Positions 33,890 through 45,130 of a DNA stretch of 64,000 bases are shown here, one piece after another (within the stretch, counting starts at the first letter, position 1; every line of letters starts with the position of its first letter). Origin of the DNA: Coccinella septempunctata (Eukaryota > Arthropoda > Insecta > Coleoptera > Coccinellidae); assembly GCF_907165205.1 (NCBI RefSeq), contig NC_058194.1, forward strand, positions 1,054,824 to 1,118,823, written 5' to 3'. The position numbers were made by a program, and so were the translations under genes. The notes beneath the pieces are model-generated. The model worked only from the letters and a program-made list of their open reading frames with translations, was not told where the DNA came from and ran no database searches.

Positions 33890-35089
33890 TTATTGCTCTG
33901 TCTCCCCCAATCGAACCGGTTGGGGGTCCGATTGGTTTCCCTGGTTTGACAATTCTAAAAATCTGACATTGGCATTGGTTTGTCCGTTACCTCTGCCACT
34001 AGGTCTACTATTATTGTCATACCTATTTCCAGCGAATCGATATTGACCTCTCCCGGCATTGAAATTGTGTGAATTTCTGAAACCACGGTATGAATTTTGA
34101 AAATTTCTCCCTGAACCACGCCGGTTATTATTGAACGGATGTCTGTTGCGTGAATTATTACTGTTATTCATAAAGAATACGTTGTTTGCAGGCGACGGTT
34201 GAGTGTTAACGTTTAAAAATTTTGTCATGATTTCCTGGACAGAGCTGAAATTGCCAGCTTCTATCACTACACGAGCTCTTTCGGTATTTGAATTTTGACT
34301 AAGTGCCCTGGAAGTAGTTTGAACTGCATATTTTTCGGCTACTTCATTAGGAACACCCTCACTTATGAAAGCATTTTGTAATTTCTGAGCCAACTGCTCA
34401 ATCTCTGCTGCATAAGTGGAAGTGTCCTTATGGTTTTGCCTTAAATTCAATAATTTGGCTGTTAGAAGGTTCGAACTTTCACCTTTTAAGGCATGTTTCA
34501 ACTTCCTCGCAATATCATTTAGATCATCTCCGTCAGAAATTAAATTACGCGCCTTTCCGACTAGTCTAGTTTTTACAAAAGACGCGGCTCTATCCTGGTG
34601 ATCCGCGCTATTCTCCTGAAGGAGTTCTAACGAATCTAAAAAGGATCTCAAATTATCTACATTTCCGTCGAACTGATTTGGAATGATTTTGCTTGCCAAA
34701 TTGAAAAATTCTGTTGTAGTCATCGCCATGATTTTTTCGTCTTCGTCTTGGGACTCTTCTTCTAACGATAATATATTGATTTGTTCTACACAAGACACTG
34801 GAACCTGATATTTAACACCTAAAGTTTGAAAAGAACGAATAACCTTGTCTCGGATATAGTGAAAATCAGTTTTTATTGATTGCCTATCTGTATTATCTAA
34901 ATATTGCCAAGAACTAGCTACGCTTTTTGTAAACTCGTTGAAGAGAGCTACCAAATTATCTCGAACTTCAACTCTAATTGAATTGCTCTTTGGAACATTT
35001 TTCTTTAGTATTCTTTTAGATTGTTTTTTCAATTCAGTTATTATTATTGAAAGGTTGCCTAATACAGCTTCTCTTTTTTGAGCCTGCAT
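33890..35089 (-). CDS. Gypsy gag with RG/N-rich tail
   Basis: This is an uninterrupted frame of 399 codons starting MQAQKREAVLGNLS. The central part (FDGNVDNLRSFLDSLELL, then LKHALKGESSNLLTAKL) resembles Ty3/gypsy capsid domains. Instead of a CCHC zinc knuckle, the C terminus is rich in R, G, N and F (for example RRGSGRNFQNSYRGFR), a composition that can bind RNA. Gag forms the intracellular particle. It lies 139 bp downstream of the small membrane-protein frame and ends in another frame than the protease. Confidence 0.8.
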   Translation of the reverse strand: MQAQKREAVLGNLSIIITELKKQSKRILKKNVPKSNSIRVEVRDNLVALFNEFTKSVASSWQYLDNTDRQSIKTDFHYIRDKVIRSFQTLGVKYQVPVSCVEQINILSLEEESQDEDEKIMAMTTTEFFNLASKIIPNQFDGNVDNLRSFLDSLELLQENSADHQDRAASFVKTRLVGKARNLISDGDDLNDIARKLKHALKGESSNLLTAKLLNLRQNHKDTSTYAAEIEQLAQKLQNAFISEGVPNEVAEKYAVQTTSRALSQNSNTERARVVIEAGNFSSVQEIMTKFLNVNTQPSPANNVFFMNNSNNSRNRHPFNNNRRGSGRNFQNSYRGFRNSHNFNAGRGQYRFAGNRYDNNSRPSGRGNGQTNANVRFLELSNQGNQSDPQPVRLGETEQ

Positions 35090-35227
35090 AAAATTTCTAT
35101 CAACTGTTAATTAAAAATAAACCGCAATTGTCATCATAAATAGTCAAAACGAGCTCACCCTTTGTTCCACGCACACAACAGCACTTTAACTTCACTCACG
35201 GAATGTTTTCGTCGCTGCCTCTTATCA

Positions 35228-35473
35228 CTAGATTGCTGCCACAGACGCCCTTGATGCAGTAGCCTCTCGCCTGAACCTCCTCACCAAATTTTTTTTGTGC
35301 ATTTTATATGCCTTGAAAATCAAGTTGAGCACCAACACAGCCAAAATCAAATACAACACGATTTTCATGTCCTTTGAGATGTTGTACTCACTCTCTTGTA
35401 CAATGAAGTTCGAATTGATCGCTCCATTTTCTTTTAGCGTCTGGGTGGTGTCCTTGGAATTTGAACTTCCCAT
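35228..35473 (-). CDS. Small predicted myristoylated membrane protein of the gypsy element
   Basis: This 81-codon frame lies between the 5' LTR (ending at 35596) and gag. It starts MGSSNSK, which fits the N-myristoylation consensus (Met-Gly, Ser at position 6, Lys at 7). One hydrophobic helix follows at residues 37-52 (IVLYLILAVLVLNLIF), and then a basic tail (KMHKKNLVRRFRRE). The predicted arrangement is a lipid-anchored or single-pass protein with a positively charged cytosolic end. I do not recognise a named family. That it is a real gene is inferred from the coherent features and from its place in the leader; chance cannot be excluded. Confidence 0.5.
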   Translation of the reverse strand: MGSSNSKDTTQTLKENGAINSNFIVQESEYNISKDMKIVLYLILAVLVLNLIFKAYKMHKKNLVRRFRREATASRASVAAI

Positions 35474-35595
35474 TTTAAGTTCTTCGAATTTTTCACTTTG
35501 CCATCACTTTATTCATCCGACTAAACACTTTACGAATATTGGTCAGAATTATTCAACACTGATGTTTATGTTTTACTAGTATGGCAGGATCGTCA

Positions 35596-35829
35596 TGTAA
35601 TGGGAAACCGGTGGAAATGATGAGATGTTTAATCTTCAGCTTTCTTTAATTGAATTCCCCTATTCATAACAACAATAACAATTTATATCAATTGAGTAAG
35701 TTTGCGATTACAGCAAGTGTTGTAATAATAACTATTAATGCAAGGTGTTTGAAATCAATAACAATGATTGGTATTCAGGTAATCAGGTTGATTGCCGAAA
35801 TCAGATCAATAATACAAAACATCTCTACA
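35596..35829 (-). repeat. Gypsy 5' LTR
   Basis: It is the upstream LTR for the minus-strand element. The transcript should start within it and run toward lower coordinates. Confidence 0.9.
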
Positions 35830-35843
35830 CTGGGCCCATAACC

Positions 35844-35923
35844 TGATTAAACCAGAATAACTTTTATAATAACTATTTATTTCTAACACCTCGTCATTCG
35901 ATTCGTTACATAGTACGACTCAA
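35844..35923 (-). repeat. Copia 5' LTR remnant (copy 2)
   Basis: On the minus strand it ends TTTAATCA immediately before the primer-binding site. The distal 58 bases match the LTR at 3466-3523. The rest of the LTR is missing beyond 35923. Confidence 0.75.
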
Positions 35924-36904
35924 GGAGATATAGGAAAAAAGGCGCAGGTCACCAGTTCGTCGGGAAAATTCTGACGTCATTGGACGCTTATGTCAAGCTA
36001 AATTGTCAGAACTGGTGTCGTTAGCAGTGGCGTAGACTATCTGCACGTAAATTGTTTTAGAATAAGCGAATCCAACTACCGAATCGATATATTTGTAAAG
36101 GTAGTGAATAATTATGGGATTATTGATTGTGCTCGAGTTCCTCCAAAACTTTCCTGAACATGTTGGTGTCGTTTGATGACAATTTTACAAGAACTTATAT
36201 CTAGAAAATTTCATTCTATCATCTCACTTACATGAATAATGTAATTTGTGGAAATAAATGAATGTAAATATTTGAGATAATTTTTTGGATGAAAACATAT
36301 TATGCAATTCAAAATGCCAACACAGAAATTATTTTCCAGCAATTACAACCAACTCAACAAGACCGCCTGAAAATTGATTCTACAGTTGTAATTTCATTAA
36401 CGAAATTTGAAATTCTTGTCGAACGGTTTAATTAATGATCACTCTCAACTGCTTGCAAAATTCCAAGTCAAATCACCACTTTTCATTTGAAATTTTCCCA
36501 CCATATCATTTCTTGAAGATTGCAAGTCCAGTAATGCATGTACAACTTCAGTTATGTCAGAAATTTAATCTCGTATACTTTCTTCTGCTCAGGTTTCTCG
36601 GCACTATCAAAATCATGGAAATGAATATTCGCATTGCCTTTCTTAATCGTCCAACACTAGAAAATTCATCTAGAACAAAGATATCTCTTAACCTAAAATT
36701 ATAGTGAAATTTGGTAAATAGTTTCTCAACTGAATGACGCTGATATAAATACTCACTCTATTTTTTTTTATGCCTATTTTTCTAGTTAGACATCTGAAAA
36801 ATTTTCTGAATATAGTCCACTGGTAACCGAATATGTAATGAAAATATCCCAAACAACACATACACATATTTAAAACATTTTATAGACCATAGCTTATAGA
36901 TTTT
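35924..36904. other. AT-rich DNA, no gene seen
   Basis: There is no open frame with recognisable motifs; an 89-codon frame at 36435-36704 looks like chance. Near 35955-36025 CACCAGTTCGTCGG and, inverted, TGTCAGAACTGGTG form an imperfect inverted pair that could be a small repeat. Confidence 0.4.
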
Positions 36905-38110
36905 TAGATTATTATTATTATTATAAAGTACAAATGAGTTGAGATAAATCTATATAACTCAAGGCAAAGGAATAATAGATAAATTCACCATCCTGTACAG
37001 AAAATGAACAATCAAACAAATACTCTTTCCAGAAAAAAAAAAGTTGAAGAAAAAACGCCTTGGCCAGTCATCCTCCACACCTCCATGCATCCCACCTATT
37101 CTTAAAAATGTTCACACTAGAGGAGTTCACTATCTCGGAGGGGAGCCCATTCCAAGGCTGGAATACTCTATTTGATATAAAATACTCCCGTCCTCAGGTG
37201 AAAAATTGCTCTCTTCTTAATTTATAGTTGTGTCCCCTTAGTTGATTCGTATTTAAGGTGAAAAGCGAAGACAAATCCACTCCAAAGAATCCTCTAATAG
37301 CTCGAAAAACAGTTATCATATCGCCTCTAAGCTTTCGATCCGTGAAGGTGTCCAATTTCATCATGAATAATCGTTCTTCATAACTTGGTCTTATGTTACC
37401 AAAAGGAATTCGGGTCGCCCTCCTCTGCACCTGCTCCAACAGGAGTTCATCTTGCTTAAAAGTAGGATGCCACACCGGACCAGCGAACTCTAATATCGGA
37501 CGTATGTAAGTCTTATATAGTGAAGACAAGGTCTGGCTGCTGCACCGATCAAAGCATCTTTGGATCATGTACAGGGATTTCTTGGCCTTGGTTGTACACT
37601 GCAATATATGTGAGCTCCATGTAAGGTTACTATCCACTACAACACCCAGATCATTATGGGAGTCACAAGATTCAATGGGATTTCCGTCGAAATAATATTG
37701 TATTCTGGGGTTGTTTCGACCAAGATGTAACACTCGACACTTCGCGAGATTGAGGGGTAATATCCATTCTTTGGTCCACCCCAATATGGCATCACAATCA
37801 TCTTGCAGGACACAGTCAGATTTGTATGGGTTATTGAAAAACTTCACATCATCGGCGTAGCAAGCACTAGTGGACGATATCAGACTGGGCAACTCAGAGA
37901 TATAGAGCAGGAACAATAGAGGACCCAAAACTGAACCTTGAGGAACACCACTCGAAACTGACCTGAACGAAGAACGCGCTGCACCAACTTTGACTGAAAA
38001 GGGCCGCCCGCAGAGAAATGCCTTCATCCAGCCAAGTAGACGGCCACGAATACCAAAGTGTTCCATTTTATGAAGTAACCGCTTAATCGGCACCCTGTCA
38101 AATGCGCTGA
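36905..38110 (-). pseudogene. CR1/Jockey-like LINE, 5'-truncated RT
   Basis: The minus-strand frame begins abruptly at about 38105 inside RT (AFDRVPIKRLL) and continues with SSGVPQGSVLGPLLFLLYIS, ACYADDVKFFNN and TYIRPILEFAGPVWHP. A TGA at about 37195 interrupts it shortly before the end (YFISNRVFQPWNGLP). The 3' end carries an (ATT)n tract at 36908-36923, like the (AAT)n end of the related LINE at 57859-57881. Truncation at the 5' side and a microsatellite tail are hallmarks of LINE insertion. Confidence 0.85.
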
Positions 38111-39454
38111 TCTATAAAACATCAGAAAGTATCGAACCTTCAACCTAGATTCGACGGGAAAATGTCCGCGAGATTTACGTTGAAAAGTATCACTTCTCTA
38201 GACGTCTATTCGACGTAATTCTAATTATTTCTATAACAAGTACGATTTCTGATATTCTCCAGATTATCCTGATTTGGTATTTTGTTTGATATACAGGGTG
38301 TCCCGTAAAGACCACGTCAAACGAAAACGGAAAGTAGATAAGAATGTGCTCTAACTGATGTGAAAAAATCGTTTTTATGAAAGTCTCACAGTTTTCGAGA
38401 TATTTAATGTTTTATGAAAAAGTTGAATTTTTTCACTTAAAATGCTTTCTGTCTTGCGGAAGCTGCAATTAAATACTTTTCGAATCGGTTTTTTTTTCCG
38501 TAAATTTTGTTGAATGATTACTTCAATTCATGCAATGAAAAATACCACAAAATATTATACAGGGATTCTGAAAAAAAAAAAATTAAAATTCATGTTCTGA
38601 AGGAAGTGTTTTTTTGTGCTGAATTCTATCTGACGTGGTATAAAAAAAAGACACTAGAGCTTTTCTTCATATTACGTTGAAAAGTTGCCCATTTTGTGAG
38701 GATTCCGAAAAGGTAAAATACAGGTGATAACCGTCTTCACATCACGTCTGAGGATGTACTTTATTAAAATCATTCGATAACGTTTATATATCATTAGATT
38801 TTTGACATTTTTCTTCGATCAACAATCTGATAATATATAGATGATCTGAAAAACATGGACAATCAGGACATCTAAATCATGTAGCACTAAAGATCTTCTT
38901 TAGACTTTGGAGCATTGTCTTTATCGTTGAAGAAATCGGATTTCTATTAGAGGAGAGATTATTTATTGAAAAAGATAGTGTTAGTATTCACCTATTTTAG
39001 ATGATCAAAGATGAACGTTTGTTAGATATTTCTAGAATAACCTTGTATTGTATATATAGTTTTTGTCCTCTAATTGTTGTCAACTTTGAAATTATATTAG
39101 GATAATTTAAAAAACGTGATATTAATGACCTCTTAACTAGACATATTTATTTCACAAGATATGTTTCGAAGAAGGGTCCATTTGAAAGAAAATGGACGTT
39201 CCATAGATTCAAGATCCACATCTTCGAATCATATCTATAAAATCTGACCACTTGAAAATCAATAGATTAGTGATGGGTGAGTTCATATTTATACGGAATG
39301 GTTGACAGTTCGTATGGGAGTTGGAAGAGAAAAAACAGGTTCTGATGAATAAATATATTTATAATAAAAAAAAACAAAAATAAATATAATTCAAAAACAT
39401 AACACAAATTCATAAAATTGGAAAAAACATAATATAAATAGATGGAATTATCGT
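38111..39454. other. No gene seen
   Basis: This is AT-rich DNA. ACAGGGTGTCCCGTAAAG near 38296 is typical of dispersed insect repeats with ACAGGGTG ends, but no partner end was found. No open frame is convincing. Confidence 0.4.
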
Positions 39455-41391
39455 CTATTTGTTTTTATTCCTTTCATATTCATAGCGTTGATTGGCTAGT
39501 CGTAACCAGTCTTGAATGACCCGTTTTATGACGGCATCATTTAAGTCTGCTGGCGTTTCACTTTCGAAAAGAACATATACAACCTCTGGAAGCAACACAA
39601 AATACAATTAGCTGAATATTTTTTGATTGAATATCAATTAAGCGGTGAACACATATGAGCGGCCGCGGCCACGATCACGATCACGATCGTGAGACATCGC
39701 GACTGAACGCCGCTATATCGCTGAACAGATCGTGATATTATGTGCGGAATATGACATTTGCATGGGACGAGTCTCGATCGTGATCGTGATCGTGGCCGCG
39801 GCCGCTCATATGTGTTCACCGCCTTACAAGTCGAGAAAATATGCATAAAAAATAATCTTTTCAAGAAAAGAATGATTTCAAAATTCTATAGAAAATAATG
39901 CATGATCTTTAAAACGATATATGCATTTTAAGAGTGAGATTTTTTTCCATATTTAAAAGAAATTGAAACGGTATAAAGGAAAAAATATTCGTCCGTTTTT
40001 GTGGATATTCGAATCTGGCATTTTTCAGGAAAAGAGCTCAGTGTTCGAATAGTTCCGAAGGTTATCGAAATTTTCAACTTACCAATCAATATTCTGCAGC
40101 ATTTTAAGGATTGAAAAGATTGTTTTGATTTTTCGCCAGCCCAACTGAATTTTCTGGCACATCTATTTGTCAGGAGGAATTTCATCATATTCGTTTTGGC
40201 GTGTTTTATGGTAGTGCCACCCAATGTCGCCAGTCTTTTTCTCTAAAGAACATCTCTGTGTGAGAAAGAAAACTATTTGAGGAGACGATAAGTTAGTACT
40301 TACTAAATAATCGGCATAAAGTGGTTCATCAAGCTTTTCCTCCAAAGCCTTCACATCACGAGTCTTCTTGAGAGGCATATTGGGAAACTCCGGGGGCTTT
40401 GCCATCTGATTCATCTGATTATTGCTCAAGATTCTGAGAATTTCTTGAGTGCGATAAGTATTCTGCGCTACTTCCTCAGAAATACTTTCCAATCGCATCA
40501 TGATTTTCCCATAAAATCTCGATGGTCCGAATGCTCTTGGACTCGAACAGCTTATAATGCTGGACGATCCCGATCCAGTGTTCGATAAACTGAAAAATGA
40601 AAAACTGCTCAATTAAGAGAAGAAATTATTCATATCTATACCGTCGATGAACTATTTTTCATGTTTCCTATAATTTGAAAGTTTTTTTTCTAATTGTTTG
40701 GAAGGTTAGTGAAGAAGTTGAATTCATTAAATTCAGCTTAGATTATTTGAGATTGATGTATTGATGGCAAGCAGTAAATAATTTCAAAACATATAATATC
40801 AATCAACTCAAGATGTTATATCTACAAGAGTTGTATTTTGAAACGTTTCATCAGCACCTTCATTTCTGGAACATAATATGGAAGCTAATTTCCATATTAC
40901 CAGGGTCTCAAATATTTGCGTTGATTCCTTAATATTTTCAACAGCCCCGCTATCTGTGGAAACTGTACCAATTATATCGTCCATTTTCCTTCTTGCATCG
41001 GTGATATTTTTTATGATTTAAAATCATTACATAAAAAATGAATTGAAGAGACTCTCGAAATCAGATTGACCAGTCGAAGACAAGGAATATTCCTTGTCTC
41101 CAACTCTTCAATCTATTATGACAAATGTATTCAATATATTATGACAAAATACTAACCAGATGTGAAATGAATTTTTCGGATTGGGTGTGGTGTCCACTCT
41201 GACTTCGGTATTTCTAAAGCTTGCACAATTTTATTGATTGATTGATTTGTACATTTTGGTGGCCACAGGCAGTTCTCGCTGTCCCTTATCCATATTAGGG
41301 GTACATCAAATACCTCCTTCGTGGTGAATTCCACTACTGCGAACATTTCAGTCTTGAAGAAAAAATAGTTATTCTTGTAACGTGCGTTCAA
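39455..41391 (-). CDS. DUF4806-type gene, five exons
   Basis: Exon 1 (start at 41346, or 41391) ends at 41157 with a GTTAGT donor and encodes MFAVVEFTTKEVFDVP and NCLWPPK. Exon 2 is about 41010-40901 (DARRKMDDIIGTV). Exon 3, 40589-40304, encodes ESISEEVAQNTYRTQEILR. Exon 4, 40242-40083, encodes LATLGGTTIKHAKTNMM then FSWAGEKSKQSFQSLKCCR, the core of DUF4806. Exon 5, 39585-39455, ends ANQRYEYERNKNK. The arrangement, a short N-terminal module then the DUF4806 core, is common in insects; the function is unknown. Donors GTAAGT follow exons 3 and 4. The exon 2 start was not fixed. It may be a host or a TE-derived gene. Confidence 0.65.
39641..39823. mobile_element. GC-rich Harbinger-type MITE, 183 bp, TTA TSD
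   Basis: The ends are inverted over about 50 bp: AGCGGTGAACACATATGAGC at 39641 and its complement (one base different) ending at 39823. The inner part contains GCGGCCGCGGCC and repeated ATCACG blocks. TTA flanks both sides (39638-39640 and 39824-39826), the PIF/Harbinger target. It sits in the last intron of the DUF4806 gene and is far more GC-rich than its surroundings. Confidence 0.85.
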
Positions 41392-41930
41392 AAATATTCG
41401 TCGTCAAGTAGGCTAGGAAATTTTGAAGGCTGATGTTCGGTGGCTGAACGTATGTCTTTCCTTGAATTACTTCATCTTCCCAAAATGTAAACAATGATGA
41501 CATTAACCTATATATCGTAATTTTCTACGGAAAGGCACTTTTCAGAAAAGGTTACCTGTAAATTTCACCCAATGTTCGAAAAGCATTTCTTTCATTGAGT
41601 AAGATGACAAGAATCCAAACAATCTGAGGCGGTTAGAAAACTTCTTCGTAAAAATTTTAACCGTCCACTATTTTCATACGTAAGAGACATGAATCTTGAA
41701 TTGATCGTGGTAGTGTGTTTTTTTGTAAGAAGGTTCTAGTTACTTCAGTCATATGAATAGATCACAGTAAGATTCTCAATAATATGTTTATTAATTCTCT
41801 ATAAATATTGAATTGATTCAGTCATTACTATATATATATATTCTTTTGAAAAAGAGTGTTACAGACTTTCACAATCTGAAATAACAATGAAGCGGGTGTA
41901 AAGAAATGGAACAAGAGACAGATCCTAAAA
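41392..41930. other. Upstream region of the DUF4806 gene
   Basis: I see no gene. It should contain the promoter of the minus-strand gene, but no clear core element was recognised. A TA microsatellite of ten bases lies near 41830. Confidence 0.35.
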
Positions 41931-42600
41931 ACCTGTTCCTCGTTCCAGATCTCAGTGTAAGCAGAGGAAAAATGTCAACGGGGTACCATACATGTCTTCG
42001 TATGATACATGAAAAAAACAGAGATAAAAACCTCCAAAAAACTCTCTGTTTGCCCGTATAAGTGTAATGATGATGTATTTGTGTAAAGAATAAGCTGAAA
42101 ATAATTGAAATTGAAGGACATCTTCTTCATATGACAAAATCCAAAAACTTCCTTCCATTCTTTCTACTATGATGGTTGACGAAGAATAATCTGAAAACAA
42201 AAAAGAAAGAAAAAAAACGAGAGGGGTGTATTGAATTTTATATTACTCATTAAATAATTTTGAAATTAGTAACCCATCTCAAAAAAGAATCGGTAACCGA
42301 ATGAATACCTTCGAAACCACCCTGAAAATGATATATTCTACAACTCTTCACCAAGTGGTCTATAGTTTCTTCTTCTGCACCACACTCACATCTTGGACTA
42401 TCAACAGCATTCCACCTAAAGAGCATGCTATTACACCGACCATGGCCAGTCCTCAGTCGATTTAGTGTACACCAAATTTTTCTTGGAAGATCAAAGCCAG
42501 GAACTTTTTTTGAAGGATCAGTAATCAAATATTTATTAAAGAGATTACATGAATTCATCACTGACGTCATGTCTAAAATTAAGGTCACGCTCTACAACAT
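41931..42600 (-). pseudogene. LINE 3' fragment (end of ORF2 and 3' UTR)
   Basis: The minus strand encodes about 80 recognisable residues of the C-terminal zinc region of a Jockey-type LINE ORF2: GFDLPRKIWCTLNRLRTGHG, then SPRCECGAEEETIDHLVKSC, ending at 42248. The 3' UTR continues to about 41930, and a similar stretch recurs at 16700-16920. The start is truncated near 42580. Confidence 0.7.
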
Positions 42601-45130
42601 TTTTCTGCATGAAAAATAGCGCAACTTAAACTACCGATCGCTCTGTCCGGGCATATTTACAACAAAAAAACTGCCTTCGATTTACCGAATTTGTTGAAAG
42701 TTAGAGACTTGCACTATATAATCTTCTGTTAACATCTATTTGTTCTAATAGCAAAAATCACACCGATCAGGAATTAGACAAGTTGAAGAAAACCTATTTC
42801 AGTAGTGTGTATCTTTTCAGTACTATAAATATTCCATACCACCAATGTATCATCTAGTACTGACAGGTTCTTTATAAATAATTTTTACACCAGTTGGCGT
42901 CAATTTCGAAATTCTATGATGTTATTCAGTTCAAAACCCTCTAGAAAGGAGCATCATTCGAAGCCGAATGCTATGCAACAATCTTTAATGAAGACCCCGT
43001 ATTTACTGTTGCTCAATTAATTTTCTGAAAAGTACATATTAATTACTTTTCCTCCAATTTTGCTATAATTACCCCAATTCTTCATAGAAGAACTTTCATG
43101 ACCCTAAATTGACAAAATATCAAGAAAAGCGTTATAATCGTGAAGCTTTTCTTAAATATTATATTCGTGTTACCTGGAATGGCCGAACTGACACTTTAAA
43201 ATAAATTGAATTGAAGTTTTTCGAAGCGTCATAATAAATAGTTTCAGAAGATTGAATTAGAGGCTTTAAATGTTGTTTCCCTCTATTGTTTCAGGTTTGT
43301 TATATTGTGAGTTTTGATATTGTTAATAAAGTTTCCCTCTATTGTTTCAGAGAAACGCAATTGAGTCTCTATTCATTATATATATTTATTCTAATCAATT
43401 ATATTTATCATCAAATCAACTAACGTGTTTATTCGGTTTAATAACTTGAATTTGTAGCATCAATTAATTCATCTACTCAGTTCAACAAAATATTTAGTTA
43501 CTTGCACTAAATATTTGTTTATTCCAAAGAACATTCTCTTCATTTGAAATTATTATCTGTTCAAAAGCAACACTGAAAAAAATTAGTTTATATGACCGTC
43601 CTTCTGCTCTTGTTCATATAAGCAGTATCCGAAAATTCGATAAAGTGTAGAGGAAAGCATGTCGATTTTGAACACCCGTTAAATACTGATTGAAAACCAA
43701 ATCTTTCTAGAAGTGATCATTTAACTTCAGTCACCTCTCTTATAATTCTATACAAATGTCGAAAATCGAAAACAATCGAAAAATTCTCGCAATTTTTAGA
43801 TTGTTGATATTTGAAAGAAAACCCTCAAAGAAGGGGTAAGTATATTTCTAAATCGCTTCTCACCTTTGTGTATTCGATTGTTTCTTTTATGTAACATTCT
43901 TTGAAATTTTCATTTTCAGTTTTCTTTTTACGCCTCCGCCATCTTGTGAAGAAGAGACTTCTGTCTCAATAATTTCATATACTAAGAGAATGAGACTTCT
44001 TGAATTATTATCATGAATTTATATTATAGCGAAAAATTCTGCACGAGAATTTTTTTTCATTTTTTCTTGCATGAGATAGATACAGAAGTGCCAATATTTT
44101 AATGTGCTTCACTGTTCTCATTCATGTCGATGTTTACAGTTTTTTTCTGGAACCATTTATTTGGAATCATTTTCCTGGAATTACTTTTCCGGACTTTACG
44201 AAACTTCCCTGGACTAGCATATTAGGAGTTTGGAAGACCTTTCCCTGAGCCATTTTTTGTATGAATTTCACATATTTCAATAGCAGAAAAGCATTCTGTT
44301 AAGCAGTTGGGAAATTGGAGAATGAACATATATTTGTTTCAACTGTGTCTCAACGAATTCTTATTGACGAATCTAAAAATCAAAACGCTTGATGACAAAA
44401 TTCATGACATGCTATTTTGAGTGTGAGGGAAAAGTGTAGTGTTAATGATTATGTTATTATTCATAATTTGTGGGAAATTGAATGAGCAGAAGGAGATAAT
44501 GAAGACAAGAATGATGCCGCGAACTTCTTCATCAAAATACCAAAGGTTGAATTCTAGAATAATATAAGTAGAAGTACCCAATCTTGTTTGTTGTTAACCG
44601 GACTATTTGGCTCAAAGATTATAGAGTTAACTCCATAATCTTTGAGTTGGCTGATAAGCTTTACGATGAATGCACTTGTATCTCCCGGGATGATTCATCA
44701 AGGGTGGCGACAGGCCATATTTTGGAACCCGCATGTTCAATGACTCGTGAGGAAATTTTTAACAAAATCAGCTAGAAAAAGTGTTTTCAACTATGTTCAT
44801 GTTCATAGTTTTTTTTTTGTTCTATTTTGCGAAAGAATTGGTTGGAAAGAAATTGCAACGTTAGAAACTATATTTCCTATTTCGTAATTTTTCCAATTAT
44901 TGAATGGTAAGGAAAATATACTTTTGTTTACAGAAAAAATTTTCTATGTCTAATATCTCATTTTCTTGTGAGGTCATATTATGATTTTTCACAAATTAGG
45001 CTCGGTTTGAAGAGCATTAATCTCCTAAACACATGAAAATAACTCGTTAAATGTTGAATTGAAAACCCATGGCGTTATGTAATACAACCCTAATACATTC
45101 GATGCTCTTTTGCATATTTCAGTTCTAAAA
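42601..45130. other. Gene-free AT-rich DNA
   Basis: About 2.5 kb without convincing coding sequence. GTTTCCCTCTATTGTTTCAG occurs twice, near 43273 and 43331. A 36-bp palindrome lies at 44611-44646. The short frame at 44584-44775 overlaps the palindrome and has no motifs. Confidence 0.45.
44611..44646. repeat. 36-bp near-perfect palindrome
   Basis: CTCAAAGATTATAGAGTT is followed directly by AACTCCATAATCTTTGAG, its complement except for one pair. The central GAGTTAACTC is perfect. No spacer is present, so it could extrude as a cruciform or bind a dimeric protein; neither is shown. Confidence 0.85.

Larger units (their letters stand above)
29758..35829 (-). mobile_element. Ty3/gypsy retrotransposon with 234-bp LTRs
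   Basis: The LTRs at 29758-29991 and 35596-35829 are identical except for very few bases. On the plus strand they begin TGTAATGGG and end CATCTCTACA. The flanking four bases are TTGG (29754-29757) and CTGG (35830-35833), a nearly matching target duplication. Coding is on the minus strand in the order small membrane ORF, gag, protease, RT, RNase H and integrase, the Ty3/gypsy order. The insertion point is the primer-binding site of the surrounding copia. Near-identity of the LTRs suggests a recent insertion, although pol carries several frameshifts. Confidence 0.9.
27126..35923 (-). mobile_element. Ty1/copia element (copy 2), split by gypsy
   Basis: The 5' LTR remnant is 35844-35923. The primer-binding site on the minus strand, GGTTATGGGCCCAG (35830-35843), equals that of Drosophila copia, which uses an internal part of initiator tRNA-Met. 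The element then stops at 35829, where the gypsy begins, and resumes at 29757 with its leader and gag. It is cut at about 27125, shortly after the integrase, so RT, RNase H and the 3' LTR are missing. The shared 58-bp LTR block shows it belongs with copy 1 at 3466-4719. Confidence 0.8.

Noticed and set aside
39634..39864. Arginine-rich minus-strand frame with RPRSRSR repeats
   Set aside because: It is the translation of the GC-rich MITE, not a protein gene.
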